Below are positions 8,901-15,990 of a DNA stretch of 64,000 nt, one piece after another (position 1 is the first letter of the stretch; every line of letters starts with the position of its first letter). Source of the DNA: an uncultured Christensenella sp. GTDB lineage: Bacteria > Bacillota > Clostridia > Christensenellales > Borkfalkiaceae. The stretch is from positions 1 through 64,000 of the forward strand of contig CAJUHC010000002.1 of the NCBI GenBank assembly GCA_910586345.1, in the 5' to 3' direction. The notes below the pieces were generated by a model that saw only the letters and a program-made list of their open reading frames with translations, ran no database searches and had not been told where the DNA came from. The translations under genes were made by a program, and so were the position numbers.

Positions 8901-9104
8901 TTCAACTATGTCCTCGCAGAGCTCGGCACCGCTTTCCAGAACAGCGGCGTCGGTATTTTGCGAACGGCCGTACAGCCACAAGCTTATGTCCTGCCAGAAC
9001 ATAGACGCGGCGATAACCAACGCAAGCATTACAGCCGCCACCGCAGAAATGCAGGGCACGAAAACAGCAAGCGATTTTTTTACGGACATTGCTTTTTTTG
9101 CCAT
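5907..9104 (-). CDS. Domain-permuted GH3 beta-glucosidase with N- and C-terminal membrane anchors
   Basis: A 1065-residue glycoside hydrolase family 3 protein whose domains are in swapped order. A membrane segment near 12-33 is followed by the alpha/beta-sandwich domain (EEGVVLLKNE and LPL near 68-90). The PFGYGLTYADFEW junction and a fibronectin-III-like domain come next (about 440-590). The TIM-barrel domain is last (about 700-960) and contains KHFVVND and the nucleophile motif VTDW (D931). A second membrane helix covers about 1012-1041. Permuted GH3 enzymes are known from Ruminococcus albus. The enzyme should release beta-linked glucose at the cell surface. The low-complexity insert near 310-345 is rich in Asp/Asn/Gly. 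The operon probably continues into the Ig-like lipoprotein. Confidence 0.9.
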   Translation of the reverse strand: MAKKAMSVKKSLAVFVPCISAVAAVMLALVIAASMFWQDISLWLYGRSQNTDAAVLESGAELCEDIVEEGVVLLKNEKDDKGNAALPLTSQELDKGVNVFGWAGYDWMTMAFGSGYANTDLQKVKLFPALEAAGIKYNENLYNLYKDYYTAHVKVYGEQDYLEYRGGVRFGSEEIFVLREPSYNDYITEAIKSDVIDSGVGLVVIGRTGSESKDLSATEQVRQTEAGKNTKKTFNDRHYLQLSPYEENMIKAATELCEKVIVVLNTANTMETGFIESEEIDGALLVGITGLSGVNGLINVLRGEKEEAVPELDEDGNVKYNEDGTPVYKKDADGNVITEKKLVSPSGRTVDTYAYDIIGTTPSAVNQGNKGNGEVGAGTVYENRKAERDSRFKAYVDYSEGIYVGYKWFETADAEGYWSGVDNQYGKGYDGVVQYPFGYGLTYADFEWEITDVSIPSGSELKSDDKIEITVKVKNNSKTYPGADVVQLYYTPQYIKGGIEKASVNLADFAKTGVIQPGGFDVVTLSVSAQGMSSYDCYDKNNNGHTGYELDGGDYQLRLMKNSHEAADMSSGSSVLNYTVPANGYTYDKDETTGSSVENRFTNKDGKNNDKTIDEADLDGSHENGGGVKYLSRADFKSTYPEKIKTARNMTDEALRVAKLVAPTEEQLAYAGYTDADGGLGTKRDVSAGGNNLKLEDVMDTTDYDDDVWELLIANISNSELAGLVSDGYFKTNAIPSIGKKEFVDLDGPLGFNTRVTGGEGTSCEFMAYPSGTMLAQTWNTKSAVALGRSVGREKDSVDGLYGWYAPGANTHRNPFGGRNGEYYSEDGVLAGKICAGTVSGAKDMGVYSYVKHFVVNDTEYNREGLFTFLTEQTLREIYLKPFEIMIKEGGGNALMTSMNRLGRVWSGANYGVMTEIVRDEWGFCGSAVTDWMNSGESYMPPYRGIWAGNSIWLTNGLTDTVFNTIKNDTGYKVAERVAHDVLWTFVDTQNAAKSFDPSAEIDINKGAQYNLAWVAGVVAVELVLAAGIAVMAYFLVKNIMKNKKTANSLTADAAESAETPEDEQ

Positions 9105-9185
9105 TTACTTTTTCTCCTTATTAATTAATTTCGCAACTTCCGCTAATCGGTTCGGTAAAAGCCGTATACGGAACTTAGCGTCGAA

Positions 9186-9214
9186 ATTATAGAAGAATTG
9201 CAACAGGCAAACAA
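9186..9214 (-). promoter_or_regulatory. Promoter of the GH3 gene
   Basis: On the minus strand TTGTTT (9214-9209), 17-nt spacer, TATAAT (9191-9186). The leader downstream contains the palindrome CCGTATACGG at about 9164-9173 and CGCTAA/TTAGCG arms, which could be an operator or RNA hairpin. Intergenic 9105-9266 holds nothing else visible. Confidence 0.6.
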
Positions 9215-9266
9215 GATACGTTCCTTAAACTGTAATTTTTTTTCGCATATTGTCAAAAATTAAAAT

Positions 9267-10631
9267 TTACCTGCCCGTAAAGATGATGTTTAAATGGAAT
9301 ATTCCGTCCGCGGTAAACGCTTTGAGTTCGCCGCCGTATTTTTCGACTATCATACCCATACTGCGCATACCGAAGCCGTGACTGCTTTTATCAGACTTAG
9401 TGGTAAGCGGAAGTCCGTCGGAGAAATTGCGCTCTCCTATGAAATAGTTTTCCTCCTGCACTATTACGATGTTGCCCTTGGATTTGACGGAAACGTTTAC
9501 TATCCTGCGCTCCTTTTCCGCTATTTCCTTGACCGCTTCCAAAGCGTTGTCTATGAGATTTCCGAAAAGACAGTACAAGTCCCCCGCCTCGATAAAGTCC
9601 AATTTTTTGCCGTCAATCATACAGGACAGCGTTATACCGTTTTGTTCGCAGTACAGACTTTTTTCGTTAATGAGCACGTTGAGCAAACCGTTGCCCGTAT
9701 CTTTTTTCAAGTCGTAAAAGGAAATGCTGTCGCGCAGTTCCTTTAATTCTTCGGCGCGCATAGTTCCCTGCGCGCTCAACGCGTCGAGCTTGTACTTTAT
9801 ATCGTGGCATTTGACGTTAATAAGCTCGATGCTGTCTTTGGAAATCTGATATTGTTTTTCACCCTGCTGTACGGCATATTTGAGATACTCGACCTCTTTT
9901 AAAAGCTGGCTTTCCATAATGGACTTCGATGCAAGCAAAATTACAATCAAACAGCACACCGCCGAAAACGCGTTGCCAGTTTGCCTGAGTACGTAATAAA
10001 AGTAATTATCGAACCTGTTCTCACGCTCGACGCTGAGTTTTGCAAAATACACGTCTTCGACCGAGCATAAAAAAACGGTTATGCCCAAAATGAAGAACGT
10101 AATTAAAAGCATTTTGTAGTTTAAAGACCTGTTTTTAAGCTTTATTGCTATTCTTTTTATGAACAGGAAATAGAAACTCACCGCGCAGATTATAAAAACC
10201 GTATAATAAACAAGTCGGTAAAAAAGGTCGAAACGACCGCCCCAATTATCGTAAAGACGAAGCCGTTCGCCGAAAGTCCAGATTAACAGATATACTTTAT
10301 AGGCAAGGTTCTGCGCGGCGTAAGCCATACCGCAACCGATAAGCACCGTAAAATAGCTTTCCTCGAAACAAAGATAAGATAGCAGAGTAAACGCCAAAAA
10401 AAGAAACGTATAAACAAATATCCGGCCCCATACCGTATTGCCGAAAACCGTATAAAAACAGGCTACGGGCAAGCCGAGAGCGAATATCGCCGCGAAACCG
10501 AGCGCCGCCCGTAATGCAAATTTATTTCTGCGGTTGAGTTTATACAGAAATAGCACTGCAAAAACCGAGTATTCGAATAAAAACTCGACGATTATAATGC
10601 CGTAAATATACAAAACCTGAGAAAACGTCAT
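9267..10631 (-). CDS. GHKL sensor histidine kinase (AgrC/VirS-like)
   Basis: A 454-residue membrane kinase. The N-terminal half (about 1-235) has six or seven hydrophobic segments. It is followed by a coiled-coil-like helix and the phosphorylation box with CHDIKYKLDAL (histidine near 275), as in LytS/AgrC-type kinases. The C-terminal GHKL ATPase has LFGNLIDNALEAV (N box) and SHGFGMRSMGMIVEKYGG (G box). It should autophosphorylate and pass the phosphate to the LytTR regulator encoded just upstream, with which it overlaps by 4 nt. Peptide or envelope signals are typical inputs for the family. The nearby glycan genes suggest but do not show that they are targets. Confidence 0.9.
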   Translation of the reverse strand: MTFSQVLYIYGIIIVEFLFEYSVFAVLFLYKLNRRNKFALRAALGFAAIFALGLPVACFYTVFGNTVWGRIFVYTFLFLAFTLLSYLCFEESYFTVLIGCGMAYAAQNLAYKVYLLIWTFGERLRLYDNWGGRFDLFYRLVYYTVFIICAVSFYFLFIKRIAIKLKNRSLNYKMLLITFFILGITVFLCSVEDVYFAKLSVERENRFDNYFYYVLRQTGNAFSAVCCLIVILLASKSIMESQLLKEVEYLKYAVQQGEKQYQISKDSIELINVKCHDIKYKLDALSAQGTMRAEELKELRDSISFYDLKKDTGNGLLNVLINEKSLYCEQNGITLSCMIDGKKLDFIEAGDLYCLFGNLIDNALEAVKEIAEKERRIVNVSVKSKGNIVIVQEENYFIGERNFSDGLPLTTKSDKSSHGFGMRSMGMIVEKYGGELKAFTADGIFHLNIIFTGR

Positions 10632-11344
10632 AACTTTTCACCCAGCCCCGCATACCAGGCGGCAAGCTCGGACATAAACGCTTTTTTTCTGGGACGGCTT
10701 ATTGCAAGCGTTTCCGTACCGAGCTGAACGCTCGAACCGTCGACAGCCACGATAAACCGCGGATTTACCAGATAGCATTGGTTGCACCGTAAGAAACCGA
10801 ATTTTTTCAACTCTGCTTCAACCTGCGAAAGTACGCCCGTCCTCTCCACTACGCCGTCAACCGTTTTATAATAAAGCCGATGACGGACTATCTCTACGTA
10901 AATAAGCTTATCCGTGGATATACGGCAAATGCCCTTAGACGTATTCAGCACAAAATCCTGTTTCTCGTTCATAACGTACAGGTCAAGCGCCTTTCTGAAT
11001 TTAAGCGCGAAATCGTAATATTGCACGGGCTTGATAATGTAAGCGGTAGCGTCCACTTCATAGCCCTTTTGCGCGTACTGTATTAAATTGGTGATAAATA
11101 TCAGCGAAACCGTTTTATCCAAGGTTCTGAGTTCGACGGATGCGCTCATACCGTCGCGGTGAGGCATTTGTATGTCCATAAACACGACCGCATACTTGGC
11201 TTTGTAACCGCTTAAAAAATCAACCGCGTCGCGAAACCTGTCGATTCGGAATTCCTGCCCCGTTTCATTTGAAAACCGCTTTATATATTCGCAAAGAACT
11301 TCCGCCGCGCCGTCCTCGTCCTCCACTATAGCGATATTTCTCAT
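10628..11344 (-). CDS. LytTR-family response regulator
   Basis: A 238-residue regulator. The receiver domain covers residues 1-120 with acidic pocket E8-D9 and phospho-acceptor D57 in FMDIQMP. The LytTR DNA-binding domain covers about 135-235 and ends in the typical FLRCNQCYLVNPRFI and TLAISRPRKKAF strands. The ATG at 11344 is preferred over the GTG at 11347 because AAAGGAG is then 6 nt away. It is co-transcribed with the kinase (ATGA-type overlap). It lies behind an 84-nt leader with two consecutive palindromes (11373-11412), which could mediate autoregulation. Confidence 0.92.
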   Translation of the reverse strand: MRNIAIVEDEDGAAEVLCEYIKRFSNETGQEFRIDRFRDAVDFLSGYKAKYAVVFMDIQMPHRDGMSASVELRTLDKTVSLIFITNLIQYAQKGYEVDATAYIIKPVQYYDFALKFRKALDLYVMNEKQDFVLNTSKGICRISTDKLIYVEIVRHRLYYKTVDGVVERTGVLSQVEAELKKFGFLRCNQCYLVNPRFIVAVDGSSVQLGTETLAISRPRKKAFMSELAAWYAGLGEKL

Positions 11345-11372
11345 CACGTTCTCCTTTGCAATTAATAGTTTT

Positions 11373-11463
11373 CTCTTGCTTATTTTATAAGCAAGAGACG
11401 GGTATACCCGTCTGTGAGATATTCAATTTACTTTATTCTAACATAGCTTTGCAACGTTTGCAA
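11373..11463 (-). promoter_or_regulatory. Promoter and twin-palindrome leader of the two-component operon
   Basis: Minus-strand promoter: TTGCAA (11463-11458), 17-nt spacer, TAGAAT (11440-11435), predicted transcription start near 11428. The leader contains a 16-bp perfect palindrome GACGGGTATACCCGTC (11397-11412). Directly after it is a hairpin with 10-bp arms CTCTTGCTTA/TAAGCAAGAG (11373-11382 with 11388-11397), and then the ribosome-binding site. Either could be an operator or a leader RNA structure. Confidence 0.6.
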
Positions 11464-11560
11464 TATGTAATTAAATTTTTTTAATTGCCGGAAAATAAAA
11501 ACCCGCGCGGGCTTTAGTTTGATTTCCGTCAAAAACTCGGAAACGGAAAGTTGACGTATA

Positions 11561-11595
11561 AAAAGACGATAGGAACAAACGTCTTATCGTCTTTT
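11561..11595. terminator. Hairpin downstream of the alpha/beta hydrolase gene
   Basis: Arms AAAAGACGAT (11561-11570) and ATCGTCTTTT (11586-11595). It probably ends the APH/hydrolase transcript. A second GC-rich palindrome, CCCGCGCGGG near 11503, is flanked by A/T runs. The rest of 11464-11664 shows nothing recognisable. Confidence 0.5.
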
Positions 11596-11664
11596 AGTTT
11601 GCGCCGAACGAATACGTAACCGTATTAACAAGGCTTATTTTACTTTTCGCGAATATACTCGCGG

Positions 11665-12582
11665 TTATTTCATAACGGAATTCAAAAATTCGCCGATTTC
11701 GCGCCAAGCTTGTTTGCTTTCTTTCAGAAACGGAGTAAGATACTGAAAATCGTGCCACATTCCGTAATATTTCGTCATTTTGACGTTTACTCCGCATTTC
11801 AAAGCTTTTTCGTAAAGCAAATCGTTGTCGCTTTCGGAAGTTTCGGCTTCTCCGCACTGTATCAGCATCGGCGGGAACGCGTCGTAATCGGCGTATGCGG
11901 GAGATAAAAACTTATCGTACGGCGAAGCATCTCCTACGTATTTGATTTTCCGTCTTATATCCTTTTCATACTCCTTGAAACTTTGGTTTTTCGGCAGAGA
12001 ATAAAGAGGGTCTCTGTAACAGTTCTTTTCGTAAGAACTACCCGTTGCGGCAAGGTCGATACAGCAGGATACGGAGATTATAGCGTCGGGCAGAGGCAGG
12101 TTTTTATCCCGAAGCCTGAGACATACGGACAACAGAATGTTGGCGCCGAAGCTGTCGCCAATCGCTATGATTTTTTTATCTCTGAGAACCGTCGAAACGA
12201 GTTCGACGTAAGCCGTATAACACTCGTCGTGCACGGAAGGATAGACGAGCTCCTCTCCCGTTTTATAGTCGATAGAATAGACTTCCGCGTTTGAAAGCTC
12301 AGACAGTTTTTCCGAAACTCTTCTATACATACCGTTCATTGTCTGAGTGCTTCCTCCGCCGTGGAAATGCACGATTGCATAACGGCAGTCGGGCGAGTTC
12401 GGAGATAAAATTTCGATTTTCGTTCCGCAGAATAGCTTTACTACGAATTTATAATTTTTGGGCGGAGTGTATTTTTTATTCTTGAATTTTACGGAACTGG
12501 AAAGCGATAAATGATTTTTGCGGTATTTATAAGTGTAAATTCTTATTATCGTACCCGTAATTTTCGCGCCCAAAGACATCAT
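11665..12582 (-). CDS. Alpha/beta hydrolase (HSL-like esterase)
   Basis: A 305-residue hydrolase of the hormone-sensitive-lipase type. The oxyanion-hole motif HGGG is at 74-77, and the nucleophile elbow GDSFG has Ser144. The acid is probably the aspartate or glutamate after MLIQCGEAETSESD, and the catalytic His is in MWHDFQ near the C-terminus. Family members hydrolyse short acyl esters. It overlaps the APH-like gene by 4 nt and shares its attenuated leader. The pair may therefore act together, for instance on a small-molecule drug or a lipid; that is inference. The N-terminus is somewhat basic and has no clear signal peptide. Confidence 0.85.
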   Translation of the reverse strand: MMSLGAKITGTIIRIYTYKYRKNHLSLSSSVKFKNKKYTPPKNYKFVVKLFCGTKIEILSPNSPDCRYAIVHFHGGGSTQTMNGMYRRVSEKLSELSNAEVYSIDYKTGEELVYPSVHDECYTAYVELVSTVLRDKKIIAIGDSFGANILLSVCLRLRDKNLPLPDAIISVSCCIDLAATGSSYEKNCYRDPLYSLPKNQSFKEYEKDIRRKIKYVGDASPYDKFLSPAYADYDAFPPMLIQCGEAETSESDNDLLYEKALKCGVNVKMTKYYGMWHDFQYLTPFLKESKQAWREIGEFLNSVMK

Positions 12583-13532
12583 AGTTCCGCGAGCCTCTTT
12601 TTCATATTCCTCACAAGCGGATTCATAATGAAATTAACGAGCATTCCCGATTTTATATAACTGTAAACTTCGTGGAAAAGTCCGTAAAACGCGCATTTCG
12701 CGTCGCAGAATTTACTTGCGCCGTATTTTTTTACGTACGTTTCGCGGAGGCGGAACCATTTTCCCGTCAGATTGTCGAACTGAAACAAGTCGTATTCGCG
12801 GTCGGCGTACATTGAATTGAGCGGGTCGATAAATCCGCTTAGTTCGTGCTTTTCGTCAATCATAATATTGGCGATATTAATATCGCCGTGAATAAGACAC
12901 GCGTCCGTAACTTCTTCCGAGAAAATAACATCGAATTTTTCCCAAGCCGTACGCATAGTTACGATAACTTTTTCAGGAAGTTTTCCTTTGGAAAACAATT
13001 CTTCAGCTATATTCAAAACCTGCTCAGCATACGGCTTATAGAAATCGAGCCAACCGTCGTATACGGGATTTAAAGTATCGCCGAACTTACCGTTTTTACG
13101 GCAATGGATATTATGCAGAGCGGTCGTAACCTCGTCTGCAAACCGCTTGCGTTTCTGCTTGGATTTCAAAAGCAAACCGAGAGAGAACACGGCGTTGCTC
13201 CCATTTATCAGCTCCATTGCGTAACAGTCGACGGGAATTTCCGCGTCCGCTTTGCGTGAAAAAAGTACGCGCGGAATTTTAACCGGACAGTTTTCCGAAA
13301 GTATACCGAGGTCGTAAACTTCTTTTTCGAGCATACCTTGCGCCCTTAAAAATTTAACGACTATTTTTTCACCGTCTTTAAAACAGACTTTGTATGCTCT
13401 GCCGAACGAGCCTCCTCCGAGATATTTAACTTTTCCAACCTGCCGTCCCGTTTGTCTGCAAGCGACCGTTTCCGCGTAAAATTGCGCGGTTTTTTTATCA
13501 AGAGCAACCGCTTCTAATCTTTCGACTTTCAT
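12579..13532 (-). CDS. Aminoglycoside-phosphotransferase-family (APH) kinase
   Basis: A 317-residue kinase-like protein. It has a glycine-rich loop GGGSFG (39-44), an ATP-contacting lysine near K60 in KIVVKFL, the catalytic loop HGDINIANIM (D217) and metal-binding D236 in GFIDPLN. The fold is that of the APH/choline kinase superfamily. The substrate could be an antibiotic, a sugar or a small alcohol. A strong GGGGGGAGG precedes the ATG at 13532. The gene is preceded by a leader with a terminator and a competing antiterminator, which is typical of inducible resistance or metabolite-controlled genes. It is first in an operon with the alpha/beta hydrolase. Confidence 0.88.
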   Translation of the reverse strand: MKVERLEAVALDKKTAQFYAETVACRQTGRQVGKVKYLGGGSFGRAYKVCFKDGEKIVVKFLRAQGMLEKEVYDLGILSENCPVKIPRVLFSRKADAEIPVDCYAMELINGSNAVFSLGLLLKSKQKRKRFADEVTTALHNIHCRKNGKFGDTLNPVYDGWLDFYKPYAEQVLNIAEELFSKGKLPEKVIVTMRTAWEKFDVIFSEEVTDACLIHGDINIANIMIDEKHELSGFIDPLNSMYADREYDLFQFDNLTGKWFRLRETYVKKYGASKFCDAKCAFYGLFHEVYSYIKSGMLVNFIMNPLVRNMKKRLAEL

Positions 13533-13539
13533 TTAAAAC

Positions 13540-13682
13540 CTCCCCCCTATTAAAAAAAGCGTGTTCTTTTGAGAAACACGCCGAAAAACGCATCTCTCAA
13601 TGTTGCGAACATCTTTCCCACGAAAAGGTCGAGAGTACGTTTTTACCAAAGTACTCCTATTCGGGGATATTCAGATGTTCGC
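13540..13682 (-). promoter_or_regulatory. Attenuator leader of the APH/hydrolase operon (riboswitch-like or ribosome-controlled)
   Basis: Read on the minus strand from about 13682. First comes an 11-bp closing stem (13683-13673 with 13614-13604) enclosing a GAGTAC/GTACTC hairpin. The intrinsic terminator lies at 13581-13552 (GCGTGTTTCT paired with AGAACACGC, then seven T). An alternative 12-bp stem, 13600-13569 (TTGAGA/TCTCAA core, extended by GATGCG/CGTGTT with wobble pairs), uses the terminator's 5' arm and so would prevent termination. I do not recognise it as a known riboswitch class. A short ORF overlaps both structures. Confidence 0.75.
13550..13612 (-). CDS. Candidate 20-codon leader peptide in the attenuator
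   Basis: ATG at 13612 opens a 20-codon frame (MFATLRDAFFGVF and seven more, ending RTRFF) that stops at TAA inside the terminator's T run. It spans the antiterminator and the terminator exactly. The closing stem of the leader covers its ATG, and only a weak GGGAAAG precedes it. A second frame begins at TTG near 13644 behind AGGAG and runs to the TAA touching the APH start codon. Ribosome stalling on either frame could switch the structures, as in drug-inducible attenuators. No translation evidence exists here. Confidence 0.4.
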   Translation of the reverse strand: MFATLRDAFFGVFLKRTRFF

Positions 13683-13688
13683 ATATGC

Positions 13689-13717
13689 AGTATAACACGT
13701 TTTTATTTAGAAAGCAA
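13689..13717 (-). promoter_or_regulatory. Promoter of the attenuator leader
   Basis: Minus strand TTGCTT (13717-13712), 17-nt spacer, TATACT (13694-13689). The start site falls near 13682, exactly at the base of the leader's closing stem. Confidence 0.8.
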
Positions 13718-13758
13718 CGTTTTTTTAAAATTACCCGTCCGAGTCTGAAATAATGCGC

Positions 13759-13787
13759 TTGAAAACGCTTGTCGGTTGTGATATAAT
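13759..13787 (+). promoter_or_regulatory. Promoter of the isochorismatase-like gene
   Basis: TTGAAA (13759-13764), 17-nt spacer, TATAAT (13782-13787). It diverges from the attenuator promoter, and the two -35 boxes are about 40 nt apart. Confidence 0.8.
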
Positions 13788-13831
13788 TTATTTGCTGAAA
13801 ACAGCGGAATAAAAAAATAACGGTAAAATAA

Positions 13832-14311
13832 ATGAAAGATAAAGCATTGGTTGTAATAGACTTACAGAACGACATTACCAAAAACTATAAAGATATAATA
13901 GACAACGTAAACGCGGCTATCGAACGGGCCGTTAAAAACGATATTCATATCGTATACGTAAAACACTATAACTTGTCAGCCGGCACCCGTACTTTTAAGC
14001 CCGATACTCGCGGCGCAGAATTAGTTGCGGATATGAAAATCGCGTCTGTAAATATATTCGTGAAAAGCAAAGGCAACGCTTTGACAAGCGAAGAATTTAC
14101 GGATTTTATCAATAAAAACAACATAAAAGAATTTTACATTGCCGGCGCCGACGCAGTGGCTTGCGTGAAGTCGACGTGCTATAATATGGCGAAAAACGGT
14201 TATACCGTCCGCGTACTTTCCGATTGCATTACAAGTTACGATAAAAAGAAAATTCCCGAAATGCTGAGCTATTACGAGCGAAACGGCTGTCTTATCGAAA
14301 CTTTGAATTAG
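13832..14311 (+). CDS. Isochorismatase-family cysteine hydrolase
   Basis: A 159-residue hydrolase with the family's catalytic triad: D10 in VVIDLQND, K78 in FVKSKGNAL and C111 in GADAVACVKSTC. The cis-peptide motif just before the cysteine is also as expected. Members cleave amide or ester bonds in nicotinamide, isochorismate, N-carbamoyl compounds and similar substrates. The exact substrate cannot be read from the motifs. No clear ribosome-binding site precedes the ATG (only ACGGTAAAATAA), although a leader of about 38 nt is predicted. It stands alone between divergent promoters and the next membrane-protein gene, which has its own promoter. Confidence 0.88.
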   Translation: MKDKALVVIDLQNDITKNYKDIIDNVNAAIERAVKNDIHIVYVKHYNLSAGTRTFKPDTRGAELVADMKIASVNIFVKSKGNALTSEEFTDFINKNNIKEFYIAGADAVACVKSTCYNMAKNGYTVRVLSDCITSYDKKKIPEMLSYYERNGCLIETLN

Positions 14312-14365
14312 ACGAAATTAATTCGCCGACGGGAGCGTACCGAATTTACAAGAAAAATATGCCTG

Positions 14366-14394
14366 TTGACAATTATGCTATTATATATTAAAAT
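14366..14394 (+). promoter_or_regulatory. Promoter giving an almost leaderless transcript
   Basis: TTGACA (14366-14371), 17-nt spacer, TAAAAT (14389-14394). The start codon at 14404 begins 9 nt after the -10 box, leaving at most a few nucleotides of leader. Confidence 0.75.
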
Positions 14395-14403
14395 ATATTC
14401 GTT

Positions 14404-15828
14404 ATGAAACTTAAGAGGCAAACGGATATAGGTCTGAAAGTCTGCGCCGTAATTCTTATTGCGGTCACGCTAGTACTTTCTTTCACTGTATCGGACTATT
14501 ACATATTCAACCGCGTATCGGAGTACGGATTTGTTTTCGTATTCTGTCAATGGATGAAAAAAGCGGGACTGCTTCTCATCCCTCTTGCCGTGTTCTATAA
14601 CAAAAAATGCTGTTCGGATACGGCGAAATATTTTCTGCCCGTTTTCGTAATAGTTTCCTGTTTCACGTTCGGAGAATTTTTCAACGCTACTTCCGTTACG
14701 GAAAACAGCACTCCCGCCGATTTCTGTTTTGCCGGAATCAACGAGTTCATTCCCAAAAGCGTCAACATAGCCCTGTTTTTCATATCCAACGCGCTGTACC
14801 TTTTTATCTGTGCGGGATTGTTTGTCCGCGACGGTTACAAAGCCAAAATAAAAAGCTTTGCGTATCTGCCTTTCGCTATAACCGCGTGTATTCCGCTCAA
14901 TATTTTCGAAAACTTTTTCGATATAAACGACTACTCCCCCTCGCACTTTCTATGGTTCAGAAACTTCACCGTCTGGCATCTGCTTGCAGTACTCATACTT
15001 GCAGGGTTCACCATAGGAGCATATTATTTCCTTAAATTCCAAAACGAAAACAAACGTCAGGATTATCTCGTCGCAACCGCAATAGTCTTGCTTATACAGT
15101 ATCACAGCAAGGATTCCGTCTTGCTCGGCGACGGTTACAACGTTTACAGTTACGTATTCTCTGCCGTTCCGCTATTTATATGCAATATCGGCGTATACGT
15201 CGCCTGTCTTTCGGTATTTCTCAGAAAACGAGTACTATACTCTATCTCCTTTTTCGTTCACGCGGTAGGAGCGCTGACCGTATTTATATATTTCGGCAAA
15301 GACGAGATGTCTGATTACGGAATATTCTGCAGTTACTCGATACTCTTTTTCTGTCTTACGCACTGTCTGTTATTTGCGCTGTGCGTTTTACCGACGGCGC
15401 TCGGACAATACAAATTTAAAATCAAAGACTGCATAATTCCGCTCGTTTACTATTTTGTTGTAATCATACTTGCAACTCTCGCGAGCGGGCTCGTATCGTC
15501 TTTCCTCGAAGGCTATACATATAACGGTTATTCTTTGAGTTACGAAAACGGAGATTTCAATCTTCCTAACTACGCTTTCACGCAGGTCAATCCGCTCCCC
15601 GTGAACGTGCCCGTTATTCCTTTGAAAATATGGAAATGGGAAATGAACCTGTTGTACGTGGCTTTGGTCTACGTTGCTTACGTTTGTCTGTTCTGGGCTT
15701 TTGACGGAGCGTACTTCGCGTTCCTTGCGATACGTAAAAAAGTACTTGCAGGTTTGCGCGCGAAACCCGAACCGTTTTCAGAACCTCTTGCCGAAGCCGC
15801 AATAACCGAAGACGAAAACAAAGAATAA
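14404..15828 (+). CDS. Polytopic membrane protein, unknown function
   Basis: A 474-residue protein with about ten to twelve hydrophobic segments spread over the whole length and a charged C-terminal tail (EPFSEPLAEAAITEDENKE). The region VPLFICNIGVYVAC to FVHAVGALTVFIYFG to LTHCLLFALCV faintly resembles YwaF/TMEM164-type membrane proteins; this is a weak resemblance only. No transporter or enzyme motif is visible. There is no Shine-Dalgarno sequence, and the -10 box lies 9 nt before the ATG, so the mRNA is probably leaderless or nearly so. It is monocistronic and ends at the terminator at 15864-15899. Confidence 0.75.
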   Translation: MKLKRQTDIGLKVCAVILIAVTLVLSFTVSDYYIFNRVSEYGFVFVFCQWMKKAGLLLIPLAVFYNKKCCSDTAKYFLPVFVIVSCFTFGEFFNATSVTENSTPADFCFAGINEFIPKSVNIALFFISNALYLFICAGLFVRDGYKAKIKSFAYLPFAITACIPLNIFENFFDINDYSPSHFLWFRNFTVWHLLAVLILAGFTIGAYYFLKFQNENKRQDYLVATAIVLLIQYHSKDSVLLGDGYNVYSYVFSAVPLFICNIGVYVACLSVFLRKRVLYSISFFVHAVGALTVFIYFGKDEMSDYGIFCSYSILFFCLTHCLLFALCVLPTALGQYKFKIKDCIIPLVYYFVVIILATLASGLVSSFLEGYTYNGYSLSYENGDFNLPNYAFTQVNPLPVNVPVIPLKIWKWEMNLLYVALVYVAYVCLFWAFDGAYFAFLAIRKKVLAGLRAKPEPFSEPLAEAAITEDENKE

Positions 15829-15863
15829 AAAAACCGCGCTTAACGGTGTTTTTCATAGAGATT

Positions 15864-15899
15864 AAAGCAAGGACGATAAAAACAGTCCTTGCTTTTTTA
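15864..15899 (+). terminator. Intrinsic terminator
   Basis: Stem AAAGCAAGGAC/GTCCTTGCTTT (15864-15874 with 15885-15895) and a T run. Confidence 0.88.
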
Positions 15900-15990
15900 T
15901 TACGGTTATGCTATATTGAAACTACGATAACCGGCAATTTAACGAAAAAGATGCCGCAATTATTATTCCGACATTTTTAGGAGTTATAAA

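Noticed and set aside
11500..11518. Strong terminator at CCCGCGCGGG
   Set aside because: The palindrome leaves almost no loop and only three G-C pairs; it may contribute, but the hairpin at 11561-11595 fits better.
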